Source: Chitinophagales bacterium
GTDB lineage: Bacteria > Bacteroidota > Bacteroidia > Chitinophagales > Chitinophagaceae
DNA: 39,424 nt
Reading direction: 5' to 3'
Assembly (NCBI GenBank): GCA_015654695.1
Contig: JAATGJ010000009.1
Coordinates: 1-39,424, forward strand
Shown: in pieces, positions 9,162-17,777 of the stretch
Numbering within the stretch: position 1 is the stretch's first letter
Layout: each line of letters starts with the position of its first letter
Notes under the pieces: generated by a model
What the model saw: only the letters and a program-made list of their open reading frames with translations
The model's database searches: none
Told to the model about the DNA's origin: nothing
Translations under genes and position numbers: made by a program

Positions 9162-10271
9162 ATGAAGTGTATATATATCCCGATACTACTGATTTTATTT
9201 ATTTCCTGCGCCGATACCGTCACCGAAAATGAGTTAACAGCAAAATCAGGAACAACTATGTCAATCAATTCTGATTCTTTAATGAACCCGTTACTGGAAA
9301 TCGGCGGCTGTTATGTTTATGAAATAAAACAAGATACTATTGCGGGCCTCCTGCTTGCTGAAATTAGAAAAGAAGAAGATTCCATTTATTATTCTTTTCT
9401 ATTGAGTGGTAAATTTTTTGAAAAAACTCCATTGGTTGAAGAATACCGGCAAGCAGGCTTATCAGGATCAGAAATACCAGATTTTTCTTCTGGCAGTTTC
9501 CAAAAAGCATTTAACAAATACACTATTTCTGAAAAAAAATTAAAACCCCATCTTACTAAATTCAAAATTTTAGATAAAATCAATTTATCAAAAAAAAATC
9601 AGTCCGGAGGCGGCTCGTTTATTGACAATTTTGAAAAATTAACTAATGAGTTTACGAAATTAGCGTTACAAAATATTGAAACAGAAAAACAAATAAAACA
9701 AATGGGAATGCCAATAGCTAAATATGCTATAATTGAATGGCAATATCTTTTAGTAGCAAGCACTCCTGAAGAAATGGTAAAGCCTGAAGTAATCTGGATA
9801 TTATCACCCAAAACAGCCCACCCCAAAGCTGCTGTGATTATGATAGAAAAATGGTGGTGGAACCCAGCCGACGATCTTTCTCCTTTCGGAAATGATGACG
9901 GCGCCGATGCATTCTATATCTTCAAAGATTGGAGAGAGGGCAATAAAAATACTAAGTCCTCTCTTTTTATAAAGTATCTGCAAAAAAGATGGGGTATGTC
10001 ATTTTCTCATATTGAGAAAGATTCCGAAACTGATCTGCCGGAGATAGAGAAAGAAAATACATTTTATAGAAACATTGATAGGGCTATCATAGGTTTGGCA
10101 TTTGGCCAGTTCGTCTTAGAAGGCACGATTTCACCGGAATTAAAAAGTCTTGGCATAAAAGCTATTAAAAGGACAAAAACAGAGTTTGGGATGAACGGAA
10201 TGACTGAAGGAAACAAAAATGAATACAGAACACGACTTGATAGAATGGAGAGAATATTAATGGATCTGTAA
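9162..10271 (+). CDS. Uncharacterised lipoprotein
   Basis: 369 residues; I do not recognise the family. It begins MKCIYIPILLILFISCADT, a short lipoprotein signal with a lipobox-like FIS-C, so it is probably anchored in a membrane facing the periplasm. The rest is soluble and charged, with an acidic stretch near residues 240-255 (WWWNPADDLSPFGNDDGADAF) and a Lys-rich C-terminus. The start codon is 2 nt after the stop of the PLP enzyme, which suggests one transcript. The gene is visibly more A+T-rich than its neighbours, with many AAA/AAT codons, which may mean recent acquisition. No function is proposed. Confidence 0.7.
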   Translation: MKCIYIPILLILFISCADTVTENELTAKSGTTMSINSDSLMNPLLEIGGCYVYEIKQDTIAGLLLAEIRKEEDSIYYSFLLSGKFFEKTPLVEEYRQAGLSGSEIPDFSSGSFQKAFNKYTISEKKLKPHLTKFKILDKINLSKKNQSGGGSFIDNFEKLTNEFTKLALQNIETEKQIKQMGMPIAKYAIIEWQYLLVASTPEEMVKPEVIWILSPKTAHPKAAVIMIEKWWWNPADDLSPFGNDDGADAFYIFKDWREGNKNTKSSLFIKYLQKRWGMSFSHIEKDSETDLPEIEKENTFYRNIDRAIIGLAFGQFVLEGTISPELKSLGIKAIKRTKTEFGMNGMTEGNKNEYRTRLDRMERILMDL

Positions 10272-10384
10272 ACACACTATCAAGAAAAGTAAGATTATTT
10301 CAACACTACTTGATATCAAACTATAAATGAAGGGCAAAAAGTAACTCCCGAATTAACTATTTTTACCACCCAAAACAACTTCTC

Positions 10385-12211
10385 ATGAGAAAAATTCTGC
10401 TCCCCTTTTTCTTTTCAGTCTTTTGTGTTTCTAACGTATATACACAAACTAAAAATAGTAAATCATCCGATCCATTCGCCGGGTTGGACACTGCCTTCCA
10501 GCGTGTATTGAAAGACCGGAAAGCCGCCGGATTCGCTGTAGCAGTAGTCAGTAAAAACAAAGTAGTATATGCAAAAGGATTTGGGTACCGTGATTATGAA
10601 AAGAAATTACCGGTAACAACAACAACTTTATTTGCTATCGGCTCCTGTACCAAAGCCTTTACCTCTTCCCTGCTTGGATTACTGAACAAAGATGATAAAC
10701 TGGATTATGATAAACCGGCCCGCGATTATCTCCCCGAATTGCATTTCTTTAATGATGACCTCAACGACCATGTCACTATAAGGGATATGATGTGCCATCG
10801 TACCGGTTTGCCCCGTCATGATTATTCCTGGTATCTTTTCAAAAGTTCATCCAGGGATAGTTTACTGCAAAGAATAAAATACCAGGAACCCACCACCGCT
10901 TTAAGAGAAACATGGCAGTACAATAATTTCATGTTCCTGGCACAGGGGATGATCACAGAAAAAATAACCGGTAAAAGCTGGGAACAAAATGTAAAAGAAA
11001 AAATATTTACCCCACTGGGAATGACAGCATCCAACTTTTCTGTAAAGGATATGGGAAAAAGCAATGACGCATCCCTTGGGTATATTGTTCAAAAAGACAG
11101 CATCATTAAGAAAATAGATTACTATAACATTGATGCAATTGGGCCTGCCGGCAGCATCAACAGCAATGTGCTGGAAATGGCCAACTGGGTAACTGCATGG
11201 ATCAACGGGGGGAAATTCAATGGTAAAGAAATTTTACCCGCATCTTATGTTACGGAAGCGATGACTTCCCAAATGGTAGCAAGGCCGGGATTACCTGATA
11301 AAGAAACCCCCGATGCGCATTTTGGAACATACGGCTTTGCATGGTTCCTGTCATCGTATCGCGGACATTACCGCGTTGAGCATGGTGGTAATATAGACGG
11401 TTTTTCCGCCAGTACCAGTTTCTTTCCTTCGGATAGTATTGGCATCATTGTACTCTCCAATCAAAATGCTTCTGCTGTTACCGGCATTGTCCGCAACATC
11501 ATTGCAGACAGGTTGTTTGGACTGAGCCGGATAGACTGGAACGGAAGATCAAATACCGCTGAAGCCAAATCAAAAGCTTCAGCCAAAGAAGGCCAAAAAA
11601 ATAAAACCAGTAACAAAAAGGAAGGAACAAAACCATCTCATGGTTTAAAAGATTACGAAGGATTGTATAATCATCCGGGTTATGGGACAGTAGAAGTTGT
11701 TGTAAAAGATGATTCCTTAAAGATGCTCACACCAAACGGCGATGTATGGCTCAGGCATTATCATTATGATGTGTTTGAAACATTTGGCATTGACAAAGAA
11801 GAAGGTATTGACACTACCGGGGGAAGCCAGTTAAATATCCAGTTTCTTATGAGTCCTGCCGGTGAAATCAACATACTGTCAATGCCTTTGCAACCTGGAT
11901 TAGACGACCTCAGGTTTAAACGTACGCCAAAGCCCAAAGAAATAACAAAAACCGAACTGGAGAAATATGTGGGAGAATATGAGTTTTCGCCGGGCGCTTC
12001 AGCAAAGTTTTATATCAAAGGGGAAAAGACATTGTATGCATTTATCGAAGGCCAGCCTGAGTATGAACTGATCCCTACCGATAAAAATAAATTCAGTTTG
12101 AAAATTTTACCTGGCTATAGCGTTCAGTTTGATGAAAATGAAAAAGGAGAGATCGTATCAGCGAGTTTTATACAACCCAACGGAACATTCAAAGCCACCA
12201 AAAAGAAATAA
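10385..12211 (+). CDS. Secreted serine hydrolase, class C beta-lactamase family, with DUF3471-like C-terminus
   Basis: 608 residues with a signal peptide (MRKILLPFFFSVFCVSNVYTQ). Residues 35-380 form a beta-lactamase/transpeptidase-like domain: nucleophile motif S87-C-T-K90 in AIGSCTKAFTS, the YxN motif Y179-N-N, and the third motif H333-G-G in EHGGNIDGFSAS (HxG in place of KTG). A Lys/Ser-rich linker (about 395-420) leads to two beta-rich C-terminal segments (LKDYEGLYNHPGYGTVEV and YVGEYEFSPGASAKFYI) like DUF3471 or other lipocalin-like tails found in this family. Likely role: periplasmic esterase or D-aminopeptidase rather than antibiotic resistance. It is followed after 1 nt by a D-aminoacylase-like lipoprotein, so both are probably translated from one mRNA and may act on the same D-amino-acid or acylated substrates. 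Confidence 0.9.
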   Translation: MRKILLPFFFSVFCVSNVYTQTKNSKSSDPFAGLDTAFQRVLKDRKAAGFAVAVVSKNKVVYAKGFGYRDYEKKLPVTTTTLFAIGSCTKAFTSSLLGLLNKDDKLDYDKPARDYLPELHFFNDDLNDHVTIRDMMCHRTGLPRHDYSWYLFKSSSRDSLLQRIKYQEPTTALRETWQYNNFMFLAQGMITEKITGKSWEQNVKEKIFTPLGMTASNFSVKDMGKSNDASLGYIVQKDSIIKKIDYYNIDAIGPAGSINSNVLEMANWVTAWINGGKFNGKEILPASYVTEAMTSQMVARPGLPDKETPDAHFGTYGFAWFLSSYRGHYRVEHGGNIDGFSASTSFFPSDSIGIIVLSNQNASAVTGIVRNIIADRLFGLSRIDWNGRSNTAEAKSKASAKEGQKNKTSNKKEGTKPSHGLKDYEGLYNHPGYGTVEVVVKDDSLKMLTPNGDVWLRHYHYDVFETFGIDKEEGIDTTGGSQLNIQFLMSPAGEINILSMPLQPGLDDLRFKRTPKPKEITKTELEKYVGEYEFSPGASAKFYIKGEKTLYAFIEGQPEYELIPTDKNKFSLKILPGYSVQFDENEKGEIVSASFIQPNGTFKATKKK

Positions 12212-12212
12212 C

Positions 12213-13889
12213 ATGAGATCCATCGCTTTTTTCCTCCTCTGCCTTTTCATTATATCCTGCGGTGCAGAGAACGATGAATATGATACTATCATTCGTAACG
12301 GAATGATCTATGACGGTAATGGCGGAGAGGCCTACAAAGGAGATATTGGAATAAAAAATGATACCCTTGCTTTTATCGGCGATCTGTCAAAAGCATCAGC
12401 AAAAAATGAAGTGGATGCAAAAGGAAATGCAGTGGCTCCCGGTTTTATTAATATGCTTAGCTGGGCCACGGAATCATTGATACAGGATGGCCGTTCTCAA
12501 AGTGACATACGCCAGGGTGTAACACTGGAAGTAATGGGCGAAGGATGGAGTATGGGGCCACTGAATGAAACATTGAAAAAACAACAACAGGAATCGCAGG
12601 GAGATATCAAATACAAAATAGAATGGAACACATTAGGAGAGTATTTGCATTTCCTGGAAAAAAAGGGCATCAGTTGCAATGTGGCTTCTTTTATTGGCGC
12701 TACTACGGTGCGAATGAATGTGATCGGCGAAGATAACCGTGACCCCACTCCTGCAGAAATGGATAGTATGAAGCTTTTAGTGAAACAAGCTATGGAAGAA
12801 GGGGCCATGGGCGTTGGCACTTCACTGATCTATCCTCCTGCATTTTTTGCCAAAACAAATGAGCTGGTTGAATTGTGTAAAGAAGCGTCGAAATACGGCG
12901 GCTCTTATATCAGTCACATGAGAAGTGAAGGAAACAAATTGCACGAAGCCGTGGAAGAGCTGATCACTATTGCCAGGGAAGCCAATATCCATGCAGAGAT
13001 GTATCACCTGAAAGCAGCGGGTAAAGACAACTGGCCAAAGATGGACAGTGTGATACGAAGGATAGAAAGAGCGAGGGCGGAAGGACTGGATATAACAGCA
13101 GATATGTACACGTATATTGCCGGGGGTACTGGTCTTACTGCCACCATGCCGCCAACATTACAGGATGGTGGTTTTGGAAAATTGAGAGAAAGATTGCAGG
13201 ACCCGGCCATCCGCCGGCAAACTATCAAAGAGATGAATTCAAAAACAGATAAGTGGGAAAACTTCTTTTATGCAGTGGGCACTCCTGAGAATATATTGGT
13301 AGTAGGTTTCAAACAGGACAGCCTTAAAAAATATACCGGTAAATCATTGGCGGCAGTAGCGAAGCTTCGTGGCGCATCTCCTGAAGAAACAGCCATGGAC
13401 CTGGTTATACAGGATAGTACAAGAGTGGAGTGTATTTATTTCCTGATGGATGAGAACAATATAAAAAAGCAGGTAGCTATTCCATGGGTAAGTTTTGGAA
13501 GCGATGAAGGGTCTTATACCAGCGAAGGTGTTTTTCTGAAATCAAATGCGCACCCCCGTGCTTATGGAAACGTTGCCAGGGTGCTGGGCAAATATTCCCG
13601 CGATGAAAAATTAATACCATTACAGGAAGCTATCCGCAAACTATCCAATTTACCGGCAAAGAATTTAAAAATTCAAAACCGTGGTGAACTGAAAGTGGGT
13701 AACTATGCAGACATTGTTATTTTCGATCCTGCAAAAATTAAAGACAATGCCACGTTTGAAAAACCGCATCAATACGCTGAAGGTATGATTCATGTATTCG
13801 TTAATGGAGCACAAGTATTAAAAGATGGTGAGCATACCGGTGCAAAATCCGGAAGGTTTGTGAAAGGGCCGGGATACAGAGCCCCCTAA
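12213..13889 (+). CDS. N-acyl-D-amino-acid deacylase-like amidohydrolase lipoprotein
   Basis: 558 residues from ATG 12213 (the frame is open further upstream inside the previous gene). The start MRSIAFFLLCLFIISCGAE is a lipoprotein signal with lipobox IIS-C. The body is an amidohydrolase: N-terminal beta part with IIRNGMIYDGNGGEAYKGDI, TIM barrel, and C-terminal GELKVGNYADIVIFDP. D-aminoacylase landmarks are present at H235 (YISHMRSEG), H265 (MYHLKAAG) and D431 (FGSDEG). The usual metal motif PGFIDxHxH is replaced by PGFINMLSW, and the bridging-cysteine loop (GNCG) by GEGW, so the metal site must differ from the classical one. Expected reaction: removal of an N-acyl group from D-amino acids or an amide hydrolysis on a related substrate; the changed site makes this uncertain. 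Coupled to the serine hydrolase upstream. Confidence 0.85.
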   Translation: MRSIAFFLLCLFIISCGAENDEYDTIIRNGMIYDGNGGEAYKGDIGIKNDTLAFIGDLSKASAKNEVDAKGNAVAPGFINMLSWATESLIQDGRSQSDIRQGVTLEVMGEGWSMGPLNETLKKQQQESQGDIKYKIEWNTLGEYLHFLEKKGISCNVASFIGATTVRMNVIGEDNRDPTPAEMDSMKLLVKQAMEEGAMGVGTSLIYPPAFFAKTNELVELCKEASKYGGSYISHMRSEGNKLHEAVEELITIAREANIHAEMYHLKAAGKDNWPKMDSVIRRIERARAEGLDITADMYTYIAGGTGLTATMPPTLQDGGFGKLRERLQDPAIRRQTIKEMNSKTDKWENFFYAVGTPENILVVGFKQDSLKKYTGKSLAAVAKLRGASPEETAMDLVIQDSTRVECIYFLMDENNIKKQVAIPWVSFGSDEGSYTSEGVFLKSNAHPRAYGNVARVLGKYSRDEKLIPLQEAIRKLSNLPAKNLKIQNRGELKVGNYADIVIFDPAKIKDNATFEKPHQYAEGMIHVFVNGAQVLKDGEHTGAKSGRFVKGPGYRAP

Positions 13890-13891
13890 AT

Positions 13892-13909
13892 CTCCGCCGA
13901 CTGGCGGAG
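13892..13909. repeat. Short dispersed palindrome (copy 1)
   Basis: Perfect 7-bp arms CTCCGCC / GGCGGAG around GACT, directly after the amidohydrolase stop. Closely similar palindromes occur at 33436-33455 and 20764-20789. There is no T-tract, so it is not a standard terminator; it looks like a REP-type element. Confidence 0.6.
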
Positions 13910-13965
13910 GACTTGCGTATAGTCGTTATAATTTAATATGCCTGATCAAACAGTAGAATAAAAAA

Positions 13966-14415
13966 ATGAATATTAAAATTCGCAAGGCTGTTAAAGAAGA
14001 TTGTCCAAGATTGATGGAACTGATACAGGAGCTGGCTGTATATGAAAAAGCCCCCAACGAGGTAACAGTTACGATGGAGCATTTTGTGGAAAGTGGTTTT
14101 GGAAAAAACCCTGTTTGGTGGTCATTCGTAGCGGAAGTGGATGGAAGAGTTGAAGGCTTTGCGCTTTATTATGTCCGCTATTCTACCTGGAAAGGCCAGG
14201 CAATGTATTTAGAAGATATTATCGTAACAGAAGCAATGCGGGGTAAGAAACTCGGAAAACTTTTATTTGACCGGCTGATGGAAGAAGCGAAAGAAAAAAA
14301 CTGGACACGTATCCTCTGGCAGGTATTGGAATGGAATGAACCCGCTATTAATTTTTATAAAAAATACAATACTGGTTTTGACCCGGAGTGGATCAATTGC
14401 AGCTTGTATGTATAA
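13966..14415 (+). CDS. GNAT acetyltransferase, diamine/thialysine acetyltransferase-like
   Basis: 149 residues, one complete Acetyltransf_1 domain. Motif A, which binds acetyl-CoA, is YLEDIIVTEAMRGKKLGKLL; motif B region is LEWNEPAINFYKKYNTGFDP. The WW/YY-rich middle (NPVWWSFVAEVDG, ALYYVRYSTWKG) and the YLED motif are like the spermidine/spermine and thialysine N-acetyltransferase (SSAT) group. Likely cytosolic acetylation of a small amine; the exact substrate cannot be read from sequence. It stands between a palindrome and the convergent fabD gene, only 12 bp from it, with no shared terminator seen. Confidence 0.88.
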   Translation: MNIKIRKAVKEDCPRLMELIQELAVYEKAPNEVTVTMEHFVESGFGKNPVWWSFVAEVDGRVEGFALYYVRYSTWKGQAMYLEDIIVTEAMRGKKLGKLLFDRLMEEAKEKNWTRILWQVLEWNEPAINFYKKYNTGFDPEWINCSLYV

Positions 14416-14427
14416 AGGAGAAATAGC

Positions 14428-15318
14428 TTAACTGACTCCTTCTACCTGCATCGTCTTGTCAATCTTCAATACCAATCCCTGCAATACTTTTCCCGGCCCT
14501 ACTTCTGTAAACGTTGAAGCACCGTCTGCGATCATAGACTGTACGCTCTGTGTCCAGCGAACTGCGCCTGTTAACTGCGCTATAAGATTTTCTTTGATCT
14601 CTTCTTTATCCATGACGGCCTTTGCCGCTACATTCTGGTATACGGCGCAGGATGGCGTATGAAAATCGGTGGATTCAATAGCTGATTGCAATTCTTCCCT
14701 GGCCGGCTCCATCAATGGCGAATGAAAAGCGCCGCCTACCGGTAATACCAATGCTCTTTTGGCACCGGCCGCTTTCATTCTTTCACAGGCTATCTCTATT
14801 CCTTTTATCGAACCGCTTATTACCAACTGACCCGGGCAATTATAATTAGCGGGCACCACTATTTCTCCTGTTTCGTTCTCTACTTCTTTGCATATCGCTT
14901 CTACTTTCTCATCCGCCAATGCCAATACCGCCGCCATCGTTGATGGATTCAATTCGCAGGCCCTTTGCATAGCGCCTGCGCGAACAAAAACCAGCTTTAA
15001 TGCATCATCAAAACTAAGAGTACCATTAGCTACCAGTGCCGAGAACTCGCCAAGTGAATGACCCGCTACCATATCGGGTTTCGCGTTTTCAATACTTCTG
15101 TAGGCAATGATAGAATGTAAAAAGACGGCAGGCTGGGTGACATTGGTTTGTCGCAGGTCTTCCTCGCTTCCACCAAACATGATGTCTGAAATGCGAAAAC
15201 CAAGTACCTCATTCGCCTGTTCAAATAATTTTTTGGCGAATGCGCTGTTAGTATAGTGATCTTTCCCCATTCCAGGGAATTGAGAACCCTGGCCGGGAAA
15301 TATATATGCATGTTTCAT
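14428..15318 (-). CDS. fabD: Malonyl-CoA:ACP transacylase
   Basis: 296 residues, normal FabD length, complete. It transfers malonyl from CoA to acyl carrier protein to feed fatty acid synthesis in the cytosol. Landmarks: FPGQGSQFPGMG at the N-terminus (residues 7-18), nucleophile S88 in AGHSLGEFSAL, the malonate-binding arginine in FVRAGAMQ (about 113), and catalytic H199 in VGGAFHSPLMEPA. The usual fatty acid neighbours (fabH, acpP, fabF) are not adjacent here. It lies 80 bp downstream of folE on the same strand but is separated from it by a terminator, so it probably has its own promoter. Confidence 0.96.
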   Translation of the reverse strand: MKHAYIFPGQGSQFPGMGKDHYTNSAFAKKLFEQANEVLGFRISDIMFGGSEEDLRQTNVTQPAVFLHSIIAYRSIENAKPDMVAGHSLGEFSALVANGTLSFDDALKLVFVRAGAMQRACELNPSTMAAVLALADEKVEAICKEVENETGEIVVPANYNCPGQLVISGSIKGIEIACERMKAAGAKRALVLPVGGAFHSPLMEPAREELQSAIESTDFHTPSCAVYQNVAAKAVMDKEEIKENLIAQLTGAVRWTQSVQSMIADGASTFTEVGPGKVLQGLVLKIDKTMQVEGVS

Positions 15319-15333
15319 TGTTCAGTTCTTAGC

Positions 15334-15380
15334 AAAAACAAAAATGCCACAAAGGTTTTACCTAAAAAAATCTTTGTGGC
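15334..15380 (-). terminator. Rho-independent terminator of folE
   Basis: Perfect 9-bp arms GCCACAAAG (15346-15354) and CTTTGTGGC (15372-15380). On the minus strand the stem is followed by a T-rich run (complement of 15334-15344), 19 bp after the folE stop. Confidence 0.8.
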
Positions 15381-15398
15381 CATACTATGAAAATAGTT

Positions 15399-15998
15399 TT
15401 AATGACTCAGGTTGGTGGAAATAAGCTTGACAAACTCGCTCCGCGTAGCGCTTTTATGAAATTCTCCGTCAAAAGCAGATGTTGTCGTCACTGAATTTTG
15501 TTTTTGCACCCCCCGCATCATCATACATAAATGCTGCGCTTCGATCACCACGGCTACTCCCAGCGGGTTCAATGTCTCTTTAATAGCATCCATGATCTGT
15601 ACCGTTAACCTTTCCTGCACCTGCAATCTCCGTGCATATACATCTACTACCCTTGCTATCTTGCTTAAACCGGTGATCCAGCCATTGGGTATATATGCAA
15701 TATGGGCTTTGCCAAAGAAAGGAAGTATATGATGTTCGCACATACTGTAGAGCTCAATATCTTTAACTACGATCATTTCGCTCACAGGCTCATGAAACTT
15801 GGCTGAATTCAAAATAGCATGGGCATCCAATTGGTAACCCTGCGTGATATATTGCATTGCTTTTGCCAGGCGCTCGGGAGTTTTTTGCAAACCTTCCCGG
15901 TCAGGATCTTCGCCGATCAATCCTAATGCTTCACGATAGTTCTTTATTAATCCTGAAGTGGTCTTTTCATCAAATTCTTCTGTTTTCTTATACGCCAT
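15399..15998 (-). CDS. folE: GTP cyclohydrolase I
   Basis: 199 residues, complete type I enzyme. It converts GTP to 7,8-dihydroneopterin triphosphate, first step to folate, biopterin-type cofactors and queuosine. Zinc ligands are visible: C87 and H90 in [14 protein letters not shown], and C158 in [14 protein letters not shown]; substrate residues are in [22 protein letters not shown]. It is the most downstream gene of a minus-strand group with two 6-pyruvoyl-tetrahydropterin synthase paralogs (91 bp upstream), whose substrate it makes. That context supports a pterin branch beyond folate. Confidence 0.97.
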   Translation of the reverse strand: MAYKKTEEFDEKTTSGLIKNYREALGLIGEDPDREGLQKTPERLAKAMQYITQGYQLDAHAILNSAKFHEPVSEMIVVKDIELYSMCEHHILPFFGKAHIAYIPNGWITGLSKIARVVDVYARRLQVQERLTVQIMDAIKETLNPLGVAVVIEAQHLCMMMRGVQKQNSVTTTSAFDGEFHKSATRSEFVKLISTNLSH

Positions 15999-16089
15999 TA
16001 TTATCAGTTTGAAAATTTAAATTTCTGTTTAGCAGATAGTAACCTTTTTGACTCTTGCTAACCTGCTAATATGTACCGCAAAACCTTAT

Positions 16090-16506
16090 CTAATTTGCAG
16101 GATACTCTACAAAATTCCTCGGTGTTTCATATAGTCTTACCTGCAGGTCAAATTTCTTTTCAATGTGCGGCCTCAATAGTTTATAGATAACCACAACAAT
16201 ATTTTCGGCTGTTGGATTCAGATTTTTAAACTCTTTTGTATCCAGGTTCAGGTTCTTATGATCGAACCTTGAATGAATTTCTCTTTTCACTAAATCACCA
16301 AGAATTTTAAGATCCATTACATACCCGGTTTTTTTATCGGGCTTACCTGTCACTTTTACTTCCAGTTCATAATTATGCCCGTGGTAGTGCGGCAGTGCGC
16401 ATTTACCAAACACTTTTTCATTGGTAGAATCATCCCAGCCCGGGTTATACAACCGGTGGGCCGCATTAAAATGTTCCCTTCTGAATACTGCTACTTTTTT
16501 ACTCAT
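16090..16506 (-). CDS. 6-pyruvoyl-tetrahydropterin synthase / 6-carboxytetrahydropterin synthase paralog 1
   Basis: 138 residues, full length. Acts on dihydroneopterin triphosphate from FolE. Zinc ligands H17 (FNAAHRL), H42 and H44 (YHGHNYEL); catalytic Cys C36 in VFGKC, D82-H83 in RFDHKNLNL, and E127 in LYETPRNF. The Cys lies six residues before the HGH motif, as in animal PTPS, whereas E. coli QueD has it four residues before. Tandem with a second paralog 57 bp upstream and with folE downstream. It could serve queuosine, tetrahydrobiopterin-like or other pterin synthesis; sequence alone does not decide. Confidence 0.85.
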   Translation of the reverse strand: MSKKVAVFRREHFNAAHRLYNPGWDDSTNEKVFGKCALPHYHGHNYELEVKVTGKPDKKTGYVMDLKILGDLVKREIHSRFDHKNLNLDTKEFKNLNPTAENIVVVIYKLLRPHIEKKFDLQVRLYETPRNFVEYPAN

Positions 16507-16563
16507 GATGATAAAGGTTTGAGCTTCGGACTCACAGCTAATCGCCCATAGTTATTTCAATAA

Positions 16564-16977
16564 TCACACCTCTCCAAAATACTCCACGTATATCCTTGGC
16601 GTTTCATACAATTTAATTCCATGCAACTGAACACCCGCAGGTAAATGCTTTTTCAATTCATTCCAGATACCGATAGCCAGGTTTTCCGTACTGCACATCT
16701 TACCTTTCATAAAATCCACATCCATGTTCAGGTTCAGGTGATCCACTTTTTCTATCACATGTTCCCGTATCAGCAGGCTCAATTGCTTTACGTCAAATAC
16801 AAATCCAGTATCAGGACTTGGCTGCCCTTTGACAGTGACATATAATTCATAATTATGCCCATGCCAGTTCTCATTAGCGCATTTGCCAAATACCTGCTCA
16901 TTTTTCTCCGGAGTCCAGCCGGCGTTGTATAATTTATGAGCAGCATTAAAATGTTCAAGCCTTGTCAGATAGACCAT
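16564..16977 (-). CDS. 6-pyruvoyl-tetrahydropterin synthase paralog 2 (animal-PTPS-like)
   Basis: 137 residues from the ATG complement at 16975-16977, chosen because it aligns with the start of paralog 1 (MVYLTRLEHFNAAHKLYN); the frame stays open 24 codons further upstream. Zinc ligands H14, H39 and H41 (WHGHNYEL), catalytic C33 in VFGKCANEN, D79-H80 in KVDHLNLNMDV, E125 in LYETPRIYVEY. By memory of the family it is more like mammalian PTPS (GKCNNPNGHGHNY, DHKNLDMDV, STTEN) than QueD; here the last motif is CSTENLA, against NPTAEN in paralog 1. This difference suggests that the two copies make different pterins. Divergent from mqnB. Confidence 0.85.
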   Translation of the reverse strand: MVYLTRLEHFNAAHKLYNAGWTPEKNEQVFGKCANENWHGHNYELYVTVKGQPSPDTGFVFDVKQLSLLIREHVIEKVDHLNLNMDVDFMKGKMCSTENLAIGIWNELKKHLPAGVQLHGIKLYETPRIYVEYFGEV

Positions 16978-16994
16978 ATTCTTCAAATGTGGCG

Positions 16995-17002
16995 CAAAGT
17001 TA
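16995..17002 (-). promoter_or_regulatory. Candidate -7 box for the pterin synthase operon
   Basis: TAACTTTG on the minus strand matches TAnnTTTG exactly, 17 nt before the ATG at 16977. No good -33 box at the usual distance was seen. Confidence 0.35.
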
Positions 17003-17058
17003 TATTGTATCGGCCAATTAATACGGAATTGCGACATTTGCGCCGACAACCCCTGATC

Positions 17059-17703
17059 ATGAATTGTTTACTGACCGCCGCTACCACAAAAGAAATATCT
17101 CCCTTTCTTGATCACTATCGCAATAGTGACAAACAACAGGATATTGATATACTGATAACCGGTATCGGATTAACGGCTGCCACTTACGCCCTGGCAAAAC
17201 AGATCAATATTAAAAGACCCGGTATTATCGTTCAGGCCGGTATAGCAGGTTGCTTTAATAAAAACCTTTCCCTGGGATCAGTTGTTGTTGTGAAGCAGGA
17301 TACCATTGCCGACCTGGGTGTAGTAGAGAACAAACAATTGAATACAATGTTTGACCTGGAGCTGATTAAATTAAATCAGCCGCCATTTAAAAAAGGCTGG
17401 CTGGTGAATCCCCGTAAAGATCTTCTTCAGCTAACAACATGTAAAGCAGTGAAAGCAGTATCTGTCAACCATATAACAACATCAAAACAAATGATGGGTT
17501 TTTATGAAAGCAAATTTCAACCGGTTATTGAGTCAATGGAAGGCGCCGCCCTGCATTATGTATGCCTGGTGGAAAAAATCCCTTTTTTACAAATAAGGGG
17601 CATTTCCAATTATACAGGAGAAAGAAATAAAACGAAATGGAATTTTAAAGATTCAATTGCCAACCTGAACAGCGAACTTATTCATTTATTTAACAGGCTA
17701 TGA
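17059..17703 (+). CDS. mqnB: Futalosine hydrolase
   Basis: 214 residues from ATG 17059; the frame is open further upstream but that part overlaps the divergent gene. Nucleoside phosphorylase/MTAN fold: VQAGIAGCFNKNLSLGSVVVV (about 49-69), the substrate-binding glutamate in ESMEGAALHYVC, and RGISNYTGERN, where MTAN enzymes have an aspartate in place of the N, a change typical of MqnB. It splits futalosine to dehypoxanthine futalosine and hypoxanthine in the futalosine menaquinone pathway. mqnD follows 74 bp downstream on the same strand, which supports the call. mqnA and mqnC are not in the window. Confidence 0.9.
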   Translation: MNCLLTAATTKEISPFLDHYRNSDKQQDIDILITGIGLTAATYALAKQINIKRPGIIVQAGIAGCFNKNLSLGSVVVVKQDTIADLGVVENKQLNTMFDLELIKLNQPPFKKGWLVNPRKDLLQLTTCKAVKAVSVNHITTSKQMMGFYESKFQPVIESMEGAALHYVCLVEKIPFLQIRGISNYTGERNKTKWNFKDSIANLNSELIHLFNRL

Positions 17704-17777
17704 TTTTTGAACAGTAAGCTTCGGTCAGCCAATACATCAATAAACCACCCATAGCAAACTAACAACAACGAAAAATT

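Noticed and set aside
10357-10366. TATTTTTA as promoter of the serine hydrolase
   Set aside because: Resembles a -7 box but lacks the final G and any -33 element; too weak to list.
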